Under the pieces are notes generated by a model that saw nothing but the letters and a program-made list of their open reading frames with translations, searched no databases and had not been told where the DNA came from. From the NCBI GenBank assembly GCA_026874595.1, contig CM049308.1:74188624-74252623 (forward strand): a stretch of DNA of 64,000 nt, read 5' to 3'. Position 1 is the stretch's first letter. Each line of letters begins with the position of its first letter. Both the position numbers and the translations under genes were made by a program. Positions 48,886 to 59,801 of this stretch are shown here, in pieces. Source of the DNA: Sipunculus nudus (lineage: Eukaryota > Annelida > Sipuncula > Golfingiida > Sipunculidae).

Positions 48886-49192
48886 ATTAAATATTATGAG
48901 TGCATCTCCATTGCAGATACAAAATATACGGAAACCTGCGGTGAAACTCAGAACGAATTAACGATCCTTGAATGATTGACGACGTGAGACAGTGGTTACC
49001 TCTAACAGGCCCTACCTCACAGCGTTTGTTATAAATATTATTATTATTAACAGGCATGTATTGCATAATTACTATAATTTTGCTTTTTCCTCCATAGAAA
49101 CCTGGGGTGAGTGTGTGTGAGGGGGGGGGGACGATTGTATACACCATCCCCCCCCCCCTTCCACCTAACATTCTAGGGGGGGGGGTGCATCA
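48886..49192. repeat. dispersed repeat, copy 2 of a pair
   Basis: Partner of 25,740-26,047, in the same orientation, with the same opposed poly-G and poly-C tracts near its end. The copies differ by scattered substitutions and small indels. Confidence 0.7.
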
Positions 49193-49508
49193 TTAATGCT
49201 TCATAAATCATGTAAGACGTCAGAACGCGCCGATAAAAAGTGGGTTATACTGTAAATAACCGTATATATGAATGATTTCATGGTGCATGGGTGTGCATTT
49301 GATTCACCTGTATTAGGTGAGCAGCGGTTATTGTGGGCTTTTGGGCCATTACGTGTAAATCGAGTGGTAACAGCCGAGACGGTTAGTGGGTGACATTGGA
49401 GGACTTATCCCCCTTTTGTTGTTGTTATTAAGTAGTCAAGGAGCTGTTTATGTAACAATTCCAGGATATTATTTTTTCAGTCAATTGTGATAAGCCCCTG
49501 TGGGCAGG

Positions 49509-49990
49509 AACATCAGGTCAGCTGATGGTACAGGTTACATATATGTAATATACATTCTATGAACAACAAAGAAACACATTTTTGTAATAAATATGTATAT
49601 TCGCTTAGTATTATATCTTAAGCAGCAGTTGTTATATCCTGGTTATATCCATTTAGTTACATCGGTTGTGGTTTTGGTGATCGCTGGGGGTTAGGCCTCT
49701 TGGTGCTATGGGCTAAAATAACTAAACCTCCAATGGACAGCCAACGCCAAAGAAATGGACTGAGTCGATCACTCGAGTTCTTGAATCCGAGTCTGAGAAA
49801 AGCTGACTCGACTCCAGTCCAAGTCCGGACTCGACTCGAGTCCTACATCACTAGCCTCTTGAAGCCATCTTCTAAATCTGAATGTTAATTCTGTTGCGTC
49901 TATCGTCTAATAAACTGTCTCCGTACAGCCCGTTGATTTAAACATACTCGCTAAATCCCTGCTAAGTACGGCTACCTAAGTTATGATTAT
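49509..49990. repeat. duplicated block, copy B, ending at the Gypsy 5' LTR
   Basis: Aligns with 9535-10,633 but lacks about 560 bases of it. Its last bases, TATGATTAT, meet the LTR start TGATGTATCT; the same TATGATTAT at 10,625-10,633 continues into TACACCGAAAG in copy A. Confidence 0.8.
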
Positions 49991-50247
49991 TGATGTATCT
50001 TAAGGTATCGCCCCCTGGTGGATAGCTTGTAAACTATATTTTGTTACTCTCCCAAGAAGCGAGGTTGAGCGAGAATGAGCGAGGAGGCCATTCCGCCAAG
50101 TGATGTATTGGTGGTGGAATAAAATGTCGTGGACCGTTATAGCATTTGTGGTGTTTGTTGGGGCCCAAGTTATGACGTGAATTGGCGAACGAGGATGAAC
50201 TGCCGCCGTGGACTGTCGTTACGAGGTTGTTTGCGCCGTATGTGTAC

Positions 50248-50256
50248 ATGTCGAGC
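50248..50256. repeat. 9-bp target site duplication, left
   Basis: ATGTCGAGC immediately before the foldback element. The same nine bases are at 54,962-54,970, after it. Confidence 0.88.
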
Positions 50257-50833
50257 TAGTCCATCTCTGGACCCTTGAGTCCTATGTTAGACCTGATGGA
50301 CGGACACGTAGGGTCCATGGCACATCTGCCAAATCCTAAGAGCACCATCGTTACAAAATATGTAACGATCGGTTTGGGGTCCTCAGCTGAGATGACAGGC
50401 CTAATCGCTTACAAAAACTTAACCTGGCTTATCTAGAGAACCGTTACTAACCGTCTACAAGTTTGATTGTACTTTCCTACTTCAAATATATAATATTTTG
50501 ATTCTTTTTCCTCGCGGATCCTCTAAGACAGGCAGTCATGACCTGTTTACAATATGGAAGACCTACCGCGGTGCACTGTGGGACGGAATCGCACTCTCCA
50601 AGCATATGAAAGCCTGCTGTATGTCTGCATTCACTGCAATCGGGCCGGACCCTAAGACCTTGAGATGGTATCCAGCATTCACGACCTCTTTATTGCCAAA
50701 AGGAAAAGCCTAATGATAGAAATGACTGGATCTGTTCATTATCTTAAGGAAAATACCTAGAAATCGATGCCATAAAGGTCTATTAGGCTTGCTGCTTTCC
50801 CTCATACAGATGTGGTCAATTTGATCATATTGT
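50257..50833 (+). repeat. foldback element left arm
   Basis: Inverted match of 54,384-54,961; I noticed only a few mismatches along the arm (for example CTTGAGTCC versus CTTGTGTCC). A 71-residue frame at 50,498-50,713 is repeated exactly on the other strand at 54,505-54,720 but has no known domain. Confidence 0.9.
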
Positions 50834-50841
50834 ACGTATGT

Positions 50842-51184
50842 CAGTGGTGGATCAAGAGGGGTGCCCCCCCCCCCCCCTTGAGCTAAAACATCTCTCTTTT
50901 TACTTAATTTTTCCCAGATATTTGTAATTAATTTTCATTTTTTTTTCAGATTATTTTATTCCCTAGCTATTAAATTATAAAATTAACCACAGTTTGTTAC
51001 TTTTTAATTCATAATGTGCATATCTGTACGTGATATGCTCAATAATTAAGACAGCACCAAAAATTTCTTTACCGACGGATCGAGTCTTTCCGTTATAACA
51101 CTCTGCCGGGTCAACTTCGAGGAAACAGTTTATAATCTTTTCAATATGGGAGGAAGACCCTCCCCATGTATACCAGTAATAAAC

Positions 51185-51215
<31 letters not shown>

Positions 51216-51325
51216 GACAGAAAATTGTTAAAAAAAGAACAAAAGAACTTATTAATTCTTAATATACCCACTTTCCGCTAACCCATATTAGCACTCCCTT
51301 GTTCTCATATTTCTGGATCCGCCAC
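50842..51325. mobile_element. putative hAT-like MITE inside the foldback element
   Basis: Left end CAGTGGTGGATCAAGAGG; right end reverse-complemented AGTGGCGGATCCAGAA. The interval of about 484 bases has a poly-C tract and a (TA)n run (51,185-51,216). No clear 8-bp duplication is visible. Confidence 0.5.
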
Positions 51326-51796
51326 TCTATTTCTACATCTTGTTTGTAATATTTCTCTCTCGCGCTCACTTTGTGATTTTTTCCTTCCGTCCCCCTCCCC
51401 CAGGCAAGATATAAACATATAATAAAGGATTTATCCCGAATACATATTAAAACATGACATTAGACAAGAATAGAATTCATGAAAAGCCTATTGTACAATC
51501 AATTTAATTTCTCAATAATTTTTTGTATGGAAGCCATAACCATATATATATACAGCCTTTGACGATTTTCACAAACACGCTTGCATATGCAGGGAAATAA
51601 AAAAAATATGGTGGACAAGATGTGTTTGCCCAACCAAGCACTGTAATGTATATAAACGATCTTATTTTAGGCGTTTTGTATTAAGATTTTACTTATTTGT
51701 GTGATCAAAATAACCAAAAACTGCTTATTGTTACATCCCAAATTAACACAAAATTATGCACAAATGTACTTGCTATTAATGCGAAGTATATATATT

Positions 51797-51798
<2 letters not shown>

Positions 51799-51862
<64 letters not shown>
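51799..51862. repeat. (TA)n microsatellite
   Basis: A TA run of about 64 bases in the centre of the foldback element; frames on both strands through it are artefacts. Confidence 0.95.
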
Positions 51863-51867
<5 letters not shown>

Positions 51868-52543
51868 GGCTTAGACTAAACGTTTGCCAAGGTACACAAA
51901 CATTGCATTGCACCACTATACACATTCTGCAAATGTCATTTTTTTTAACCATTACATGCAGATGTACTGGCCCGGGGCCCGGCCTGTGTCTAACTCCGCT
52001 GGGACGGTCCATTGTCCAATATAAAATGTTGTTTATCTGAAAACTATATACTTTTGAAAAGCTAAAGAGAATTCACCTAAAATTAAATTTATTTTTGGTA
52101 GAGATATTTATGTCTCATGTGTCAAGTCTGTAAGCTGTCTTGTGCATGCCTACATCTGCGCAGTGAGGTAAAAACTCAGACAGCGTCGTGTTACAGGAGC
52201 GCAATCATTTTAAGAAATCAATACGACTATAAACAAGATGCATATCGATTGTCACAGAGGAACGAGCTGGTTTTTTAACGTAACTGTGAACAGGGAGTAT
52301 TTATTTTATAATATGAAAAGGCCTGTTTAAATCTTTACTTATAACCAATAACGTTTAACATAAACGTTACAAGAAAACCATGAACTTTTTATCCGTATAT
52401 ATTATCCGTATATTATTGTATATATCTCAACTCTATAAATTTGAGAGGCTTTTTCATAAGACTTTTATCAGGAATTCAGTTATTGCGTTAATTCTCACTT
52501 AACATACATAAATATGTGTGTGTGCATGTGTGTGTGAAAGGAG

Positions 52544-52544
<1 letters not shown>

Positions 52545-52602
<58 letters not shown>
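52545..52602. repeat. (TA)n microsatellite
   Basis: A TA run of about 58 bases preceded by a short TG-rich stretch. Confidence 0.95.
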
Positions 52603-52605
<3 letters not shown>

Positions 52606-53740
52606 TAATATTATCATGCATGCTTTTCGCTGTATACGACATCTAGTTCTTAACAAAAAATGTTGACGGAGCGCATTTTATTTATAACATGACATGCATA
52701 CAAAACAGTTATCGGACTGAGCGCATTCTCTTATAACATTAATATAAATATAAAAGGATTGCATTTATTTTACAGCTGTCATGACATACATTCTAAATCA
52801 TGGCATGCGCTAAAGCGGGCGGCAAGCGCAAGCGGTCACGCGGTATTTTCAAAACAGACATGCTTTGGCGGAATGTGGAATCGCTATGGAAGATGAAGAA
52901 CTTATGTGGTATTTTATATTTTTGTCTGAGACAAGTACCGCTGTTTAGCGCAAATTTAATAAAATAATCATGATTGTGCTTGGTGAACAATAACATATTA
53001 TTTAATAAACAAGTATATTATATGTTATATGTTATAACATATATATATGTAATTTATACAAATCAATTAATTATATATAAACATGCATATGCATATATAA
53101 AGTTCTTATTAATGATATATTTTCTTACATATTGTAGTGTATAAGTAAGTTGTTATTTAAATACATTTTACCAGATTTTCAATAGACACAATAGATATTT
53201 ACTATAGGCATGCGCACACGCCCGGCATGCAGACATCGCTCCATGCATGCAGTGCATGTTTCGGCCCTAATATGCTTTCTTAAAAGAAATTTTAAGAGGA
53301 ATTTTCTATTTTATACCTGAATTACCTTATATTTTGTTTCTCTATGACCAGTACTAAAGTACTAACATGTATCAGGAATTCCTCAATAGACAGGAATACC
53401 AGCGGGAGCCCTTTTTTATTTTTTTAAAAGAATAAATGCCCCTTTGCGACTTAAGGTATATGTGTACATGTGTATTATACACAGTATACATATTTATGTC
53501 CTTGAGCAAAATCATGATATCCCTGACTTTTTACATTTCTTTACGGAAATTACAAAATTAAATTATGAATATAGTAAAACATAGGCCTACTTTACCTCTC
53601 CAGTGCAGTTTAGTCCGGTGCCGACAGTCTTAAATTCTTGTGACAATTAATAAAGTATCCGACCTTTCTTAACTATTTGATCATCTGGTATTTTTATTGT
53701 GAGAGTATATATATATTCAGCGAGAGACTCATGAATGGAA

Positions 53741-53742
<2 letters not shown>

Positions 53743-53813
<71 letters not shown>

Positions 53814-53893
53814 CAGTGTTGTTTTTCTTCAGAGTTATACCGCTCTGGCCTAGTCTGTAGGCCATAGAGCACTTTACAATGGAGGGTAACTCT

Positions 53894-53966
<73 letters not shown>
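53743..53966. repeat. (TA)n, (CT)n, (TA)n composite microsatellites
   Basis: A TA run (about 53,743-53,811), then a CT run (about 53,897-53,927) passing directly into another TA run (to about 53,966). Confidence 0.95.
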
Positions 53967-53970
<4 letters not shown>

Positions 53971-54383
53971 CATTTTTAGCTTTTATGCGCATTTGATTGT
54001 ACTTATTTTTATATCCCCACAAAGATGAGTATGCCTTATTATAGACTATGTATAAATAAATGGTGTATTCCTACCAGTATAAGTCGTTATTTTTGCTGAA
54101 TTTTTATGGATAAAAAATTTATAATGTCATGTTTTCATATTTATTCGGGATAAATCATTTTTTATATGTTCCATGTTTATATATGGCTTGGGGGTGGGGG
54201 ATTGAAGGAAGAAACACACAAAGCGATTTCAGGTGATTTTGATAATGTACAGTTTTCAGTAAAAAAAATCATTTCCAGTGTCATTTAACAAGAGAGGAAA
54301 AAATACATTTCCAGTGTCATTTACGAGAAAGAGAGAGGTAGAGAAAGAGAGAGAGATAGAAATGTTACAAACACTCCAATTGA

Positions 54384-54961
54384 TACAATATAATCTAATT
54401 GACCTCATCTGTATGAGGGAAAGCAGCAAGCCTAATAGACCTTTATGGCATCGATTTCTAGGTATTTTCCTTGAGATAATGAACAGATCCAGTCATTTCT
54501 ATCATTAGGCTTTTCCTTTTGGCAATAAAGAGGTCGTGAATGCTGGATACCATCTCAAGGTCTTAGGGTCCGGCCCGATTGCAGTGAATGCAGACATACA
54601 GCAGGCTTTCATATGCTTGGAGAGTGCGATTCCGTCCCACAGTGCACCGCGGTAGGTCTTCCATATTGTAAACAGGTCATGACTGCCTGTCTTAGAGGAT
54701 CCGCGAGGAAAAAGAATCAAAATATTATATATTTGAAGTAGGAAAGTACAATCAAACTTGTAGACGGTTAGTAACGGTTCTCTAGATAAGCCAGGTTAAG
54801 TTTTTGTAAGCGATTAGGCCTGTCATCTCAGCTGAGGACCCCAAACCGATCGTTACATATTTTGTAACGATGGTGCTCTTAGGATTTGGCAGATGTGCCA
54901 TGGACCCTACGTGTCCGTCCATCAGGTCTAACATAGGACACAAGGGTCCAGAGATGGACTA
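54384..54961 (-). repeat. foldback element right arm
   Basis: Reverse complement of the left arm. It ends at the second copy of the target duplication. Confidence 0.9.
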
Positions 54962-54970
54962 ATGTCGAGC
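54962..54970. repeat. 9-bp target site duplication, right
   Basis: ATGTCGAGC directly after the element end, where the interrupted LTR resumes with TGGATACC. Confidence 0.88.
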
Positions 54971-55237
54971 TGGATACCTCGAATTTGTTCAGCCGTGGTG
55001 ATACACGTTGACTTTGGTGTGGCCGCAATTTTTCCTCCGTGGAAGATTCTCGTACTGGGTGAGCAGTATAGTCAGTATTTATAAATCAGCGTGGACTTTG
55101 TGTCAGCTGTGATTATTGTGTATATCACTGGAACTGTAGTATAGTAGTACTGTTGAGAGCTGACAAGACGTTGGTTTCCCGTTTTCTGTATACTAGAAAC
55201 GTAAAATTTGTTACTACGTGTTACTGTTATTTCCAAG

Positions 55238-55888
55238 ATGGCGACAGCGTTTGGACATTTATTTCCGTATGTACGGGAACAGCATAACTGACAAGAATAT
55301 ACTGAGATATGTAATCACTACTTTATAGCCAACGGTATTGGCAATGACCAGAAGAAGGTGAGCATTTTATGTTCTAATGTAGGACTGAAAACATACCATG
55401 TTATTAAGAGTCTGTGTTTGCCTGATGTACCAACAGCTAAGACTTTTGATGAGATTACGCGCCTGGTTCAGAGTCATTATAAACCTAAGATGTCCGAGGC
55501 AAGTGCTTCACTAATGTTCAGCTCGAGAGATAGGAAGGGTGATGAGAGTGTCCGCATGTATATGGCAGAATTAAGACGATTGGCAGGACCTTGTAACTAT
55601 GGTGGTTTCCTGAACCGAGCCTTGCGAGATCGCTTTATTGCTGGTATCAATAACCGTGATATCCAGGAGAGAATACTTTCAATACCGGAAGGAGAGTTGA
55701 CGCTAAACCGTGCTTTTGAACTGGCAAAGGCACATGAAGCAGCATGTAGAAACGTTAAACAAATTCAGACAGTGAACAACAGTGACTCTGTTAATAAGAT
55801 TCACCAGCGTCGTGGGATCCCAGGCAAGGAAGTAAAGACGTCACATTACAAACCTGGCGGAAGTGCACGAACTGTAACAGCTAAATAG
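55238..55888 (+). pseudogene. gag: Gypsy gag (matrix/capsid part), broken
   Basis: A likely original start ATG at 55,238 reads only 17 codons before a stop at 55,289. The main open stretch runs from about 55,358 to a TAG at 55,886-55,888 and contains a capsid-like region (SLMFSSRDRKGDESVRMYMA, then a LRDRFIAGI motif and ELAKAHEAA), typical of Gypsy Gag. The same frame continues past the TAG into the zinc-knuckle and protease frame, so this is a single nonsense change there. The N-terminal part is disrupted. Confidence 0.8.
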
Positions 55889-55909
55889 AGAGACTCTGTT
55901 AAGGACTCT

Positions 55910-56590
55910 ATGAGAGACTCTGTGAGACATGTTGAATGTTACAGATGTGGGGATGTACATAACCCTGATTCTTGTTGGTGTAAATTTAAGGAATGTTACA
56001 ATTGCAAAAGAAAAGGGCACACTAAAGCAAAGTGTAAACACAAGTCCCAGACTGTTAATGCAACTGAGGCTGAGTTCCAGTCTGATACGGATGTACCTGA
56101 TGTTGAATACGATAGTGACCCTGAGAATGCAATAGGCTTGCACACTATTAGTACATATAGTATGCAAGGTGACCAGGTGTCACCTCTGTGTGTTGATTTA
56201 ATGTTAGGAGGTGACAGTATTTGTTTTGAAATAGATACAGGGTCACCCTACTCACTTATTCCAGAAGGTATTGTTAAAGATGTGTATGATGATTATACAC
56301 TTAAGGAAACAGGTATTACTATTAAGTCATTTACTGGACACAATGTGAGTATTAAAGGTGTTTTAGATACCGAGGCTGAGTATCAGGGTACCACATATAG
56401 GGCCGAGTTTCTTGTAACTCAACATAAACCATGCCTGCTTGGCAGAGACCTTATTTTTACCATGAAAGTGTTGAATAGTGTTAATTTAAACACAATACAA
56501 GATGAACTTCAGGTTGTCCTGGATAAACAAAGTAGTATTTTTAGTGAGGACCTGGGTAAGCTGAAAGGGGTTAAGCTAAAATTCATGTAG
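55910..56590 (+). pseudogene. gag-pro: Gypsy gag zinc knuckles and aspartic protease
   Basis: Two CCHC-type knuckles lie in the first 45 residues: CYRCGDVHNPDSCWC (slightly irregular) and CYNCKRKGHTKAKC (canonical C-x2-C-x4-H-x4-C). The retroviral-type protease follows, with its active site FEIDTGSPYSLI and a C-terminal CLLGRDLIF that fits the family's closing motif. Same frame as the preceding gag part. The frame is lost at about 56,588, just before the reverse transcriptase begins. Confidence 0.88.
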
Positions 56591-56672
56591 AACCAGATGC
56601 CACACCAGTTTACCACAGGCCAAGGTCAGTACCATTTTCAATGAGAACAAGGTAGAAGATGAACTGGAGAGA

Positions 56673-57611
56673 TTGTTACAGGAAGATGTCATAGAACCTG
56701 TTACATTTTCTGAATGGGCAGCTCCCATTGTATCAGTTTTGAAGCCTTCGGGTAAGTTTAGGATTTGTAGTGACTATAAAGTTACCGTTAACGAAGAATC
56801 AAAGTTGGAACAATACCCAATACCAGCACTTGAGGATTTGATGATGAAACTGTCAGGGGGTACTGTATTCCATAGATTAGATTTGTCTCATGCCTACTCA
56901 CAAGTAGAGCTAGCTCCTAGAAAATATATAACTGTGAATACACTTAGAGGGTTGTACCAGTATACAAGGTTACCTTTCGGAATTTCAAGTTCGCCAGCCA
57001 TATTTCAGCGCGTAATGAATTCTGTGTTACAAGAAACACCTTCAGTGGCTTGTTATTTTGATGATATTTTGATTAGTGGTAAAACCCAAGAAGAAGCTTT
57101 AAGAAATCTGGATGTTGTTCTTACTAGACTAGAAGAAGCTGGGCTACAGCACAGGAAAGAGAAATGTCAGTTTATGACTGAGGAGGTTGTTTTCTTAGGT
57201 CATAAGATTGATAAAGTGGGTATCACATCTGTAGAAGATAAGGTTCAGGCCTTGCTGAAAGCTGAAGCACCAGAGAATGTCACACAGCTGAAAGCTTATT
57301 TAGGACTTTTAAACTATTATGGAAGGTTTATTCAAGGTTTATCACAGAAATTGCATCCTTTGCATAAGTTGCTGCAGAAACAGGTTAAATGGCATTGGGG
57401 AGCAGAACAGCAGAAATGTTTTGAGGAAACTAAAACCTTGATTGCTGATGTGCTAGTACATTATGACCCAACTAAACTTTTGTTGTTTCAGTGTGATGCA
57501 TCTCAGTATGGCTTGGGGGCAGTGTTATCACAGGTAATGGATGATAAAACAGAAAGACAAGTAGGGTTTGCATCAAGAACACTTAATGAAGCAGAAAAGA
57601 ATTATTCATAA
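56673..57611 (+). pseudogene. pol: Gypsy reverse transcriptase and first part of RNase H
   Basis: 312 residues, in another frame from the protease. RT fingers and palm are clear: VIEPVTFSEWAAPIV, the first catalytic Asp in FHRLDLSHAYSQVEL, TRLPFGISSSPAIFQ, and the YxDD box as CYFDDILISG; then VFLGHKIDKVGI and LNYYGRFI. RNase H begins with LFQCDASQYGLGAVLSQ. A TAA at 57,609-57,611 breaks the RNase H just before its conserved LDKEG segment, which is still readable afterwards in the same frame. Confidence 0.92.
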
Positions 57612-57723
57612 TTAGATAAGGAAGGAGCCGCAGTTATATTTGGTATGGAGAAATTTTACAAATACTTATTTGGCCGGCACTTCAAAATTGTGACTGATCA
57701 CAAACCTTTAGTCACTTTGTTTC
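57612..57723 (+). pseudogene. pol: Gypsy RNase H, segment between a stop and a frameshift
   Basis: The frame continues after the TAA with LDKEGAAVIFGMEKFYKYLF and a TDHKPL motif, both typical of Gypsy RNase H. Near 57,720-57,725 the frame shifts by one position relative to the integrase frame. Confidence 0.8.
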
Positions 57724-59328
57724 ATGAAACAAATTCCAACAGTAGCATCTCCCAGAATCCAAAGATGGGCTATTATTCTTAGAGCGTATGAATACAAAAT
57801 GCAGTACAAATCAGGAAAGGAGCACAGTAATGCAGATTGTTTTTCAAGATTACCTTTGAAAGTAACAACTGTACCAGAGCCAGATAATCATGTATTCATG
57901 TTAACTGATTTAGAAGATTGTTCACTGATCACTGCAGATAAGATTCGTGAGTGGACAAGAAATGATCCGATATTGTCCCATGTTCATGAGTATTTGTTAC
58001 GTGGTTGGCCTAGTGATGATGATAGTCCTGAGTTGACTGCATATCGTATTAGGAAAGATGAATTGAGTGTACAGGATGGTTGTATCTTGTGGGGTGCACG
58101 TGTAGTGGTGCCACCTGCAGGACGTACACAAGTAATGAAAGAAATCCATTTTGCTCATCCGGGTATTTCTGGAATGAAAGCTTTAGCTAGGTGTTATGTG
58201 TGGTGGCCAGGTATGGACCGTGAACTTGAGAACCTTGTTAAAGGATGTGAGACTTGTCAGGTAAATAGGAAAGACCCACCGTCTGCGCCATTACATCCCT
58301 GGGAATATCCTGATGGACCATGGAAAAGGATTCATATTGACTATGCAGGTCCATTTTTAGGTCATATGATATTGGTAGTTGTGGATTCAAATTCTAAATG
58401 GATAGAGGCATATTTAATGCAATCTACTACTTCTTCAGCTACCATAAGTAAACTTCGTGAATGTTTTGCACAGCATGGATTGCCAGATGTTATTGTATCA
58501 GATAATGCTACAGTGTTTGCTTCAGAAGAATTTGCATGTTTTACTAGAAAGAATGGAATTGTTCATAGTTTCTCAGCTCCATACCACCCTGCTTCTAATG
58601 GGTTAGCAGAGAGAGCTGTACAAACTGTTAAACAGGGTATCACCAAAACTATGGGTTCAACAGTACATACAAAACTTCAGAGATTTTTACTTCAGTACAG
58701 GATTACACCTCAATCAACAACTGGTAAAAGTCCTTCAGAACTGTTAAAACATTGTAGACTGAAAACTGCCTTAGATTTGTTACATCCAAATTTACGGGGA
58801 AAGGTACAAAAGAAACAAATGGCAATGAAACATTATCATGATATTAGTGCTAGAGATAGAATTTTCAGTAATGGAGATTTGGTGAATATCAAGAATTTTG
58901 GCACAGGGGGAAAGTGGATCCCAGGTACCATTGTTAAGAGTACTGGGCCAGTTTCGTTTGAGATTAAACTTGAGGATGGAAGGATAGTTAGAAGGCATAT
59001 TGATCACATACATAAACGTTATGTTGAATGTCAGGATTCAGGTAAAACTGTAAATGAGAAAGCTGAATCACAATTGCTACCACAACCATTGTTACCTATG
59101 TCAAATGCAGATATTGAGAAAGTTGCACAGCATGATGATAGTATTGATGATACAGAATTAAAGAATAGTGTGACTGGTGTAAAATCAAATGAGGAGGTAA
59201 TTCTTCAGGAACCATTAGAGATAATTGAAACACCAGAGATAAAACCTGAACAGGATGTTCACAGGTATCCAGTCAGAAACAGGAAACTTCCTCGGCACTT
59301 GGAAGATTACCATTGTACATTTAAGTGA
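57724..59328 (+). pseudogene. pol: Gypsy RNase H end and integrase
   Basis: 534 residues. The first 45 finish RNase H and include HSNADCFSRLPL with its catalytic Asp. The integrase zinc finger follows (HFAHPGISGMKALA, then CETCQ), then the DDE core: HIDYAGPF, VSDNATVFAS and SNGLAERAVQ. The C-terminus has a GPY/F-like module (GPVSFEIKL) and a basic end YPVRNRKLPRHLEDY before TGA/TAA at about 59,326. This is the best preserved part of the element. It is counted as a pseudogene because upstream breaks stop it being made as part of a polyprotein. Confidence 0.9.
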
Positions 59329-59594
59329 TAATCATATTATATAATAAACTGTTACTTATTTGTGCTTAATAGGATGCATAACTAGCCATATAGTGTTATA
59401 GTGAAACTTTATTGTATAGTTCATTGGAAGTCTTGTAGATGAACATACACATAGTACACATGTATAATATGCATTCTTAATTGATTCATAACAAACAGGT
59501 TATTGACAGTCATACATACAGATAAAAGAAACAGAATAACTCGGATACAGCATATGGTAACATTTATGTATATTTCTTATGTATGTTTATACTT

Positions 59595-59608
59595 AAGGGG
59601 GGAGGAAA
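59595..59608 (+). other. polypurine tract
   Basis: AAGGGGGGAGGAAA lies immediately before the 3' LTR start TGATGTATCT, the expected place for plus-strand priming. Confidence 0.88.
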
Positions 59609-59801
59609 TGATGTATCTTACGGTATCGCCCCCTGGTGGACAGCTTGTTACTATGTTTTGTTGCTCTCGGGAGAAGCGAGGTTGTGCGAGAATGAGCAAG
59701 AAGGCCATTCCGCCAAGTGATGTATTGCCACTATTGGTGGTGGAATAAATGTCGTGGACCGTTTTTAGCCTTTGTGGTGTTTGTTGGGCCCAAGTTATGA
59801 C
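59609..59801 (+). mobile_element. Gypsy 3' LTR, truncated
   Basis: Aligns with 49,991-50,180 (shared TATCGCCCCCTGGTGGA, GGCCATTCCGCCAAGTGATG, TTTGTGGTGTTTGTTGG) with a scatter of substitutions and short indels. Similarity stops after CAAGTTATGAC, leaving over half of the LTR missing. Confidence 0.85.

Larger units (their letters stand above)
50257..54961. mobile_element. 4.7-kb foldback / Mutator-like element inserted in the Gypsy LTR
   Basis: The element begins TAGTCCATCTCTGG and ends CCAGAGATGGACTA. Its arms (50,257-50,833 and 54,384-54,961) are about 577 bases, inverted and nearly identical. A perfect 9-bp duplication flanks it. Long TIRs with 9-bp duplications fit Mutator or Foldback-type elements; Merlin also makes 8-9 bp duplications, so the superfamily is tentative. 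The 3.5-kb centre holds microsatellites and another MITE, and no transposase is recognised, so it is non-autonomous. Confidence 0.85.
49991..55235 (+). mobile_element. Gypsy 5' LTR, split by a DNA transposon
   Basis: The LTR starts TGATGTATCT at 49,991 and aligns for about 190 bases with the 3' LTR at 59,609. It is interrupted at 50,256 by the foldback element and resumes at 54,971 after the target duplication. Its 3' limit is uncertain, between about 55,165 and 55,237, because the 3' LTR lacks that part. Without the insert the LTR would be roughly 450-530 bases. Confidence 0.75.
49991..59801 (+). mobile_element. degenerate Ty3/Gypsy LTR retrotransposon (whole element)
   Basis: Order: 5' LTR, gag with zinc knuckles, aspartic protease, reverse transcriptase, RNase H, integrase with GPY/F-like end, polypurine tract, truncated 3' LTR. 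The RT-RNase H-integrase order defines Ty3/Gypsy. Sequence style suggests the Mag-like or 'K02A2.6-like' group, which is inference. Stops and frameshifts in gag and pol and LTR divergence of several percent mean it is inactive. Confidence 0.9.

Noticed and set aside
50498-50713. 71-residue frame repeated exactly in both foldback arms
   Set aside because: The identity follows from the inverted repeat itself; no domain or splice context supports a protein.
55239-55250. TGGCGACAGCG as the Gypsy primer binding site
   Set aside because: It overlaps the likely gag start ATG at 55,238, so another site a little upstream is as likely; the boundary was left open.
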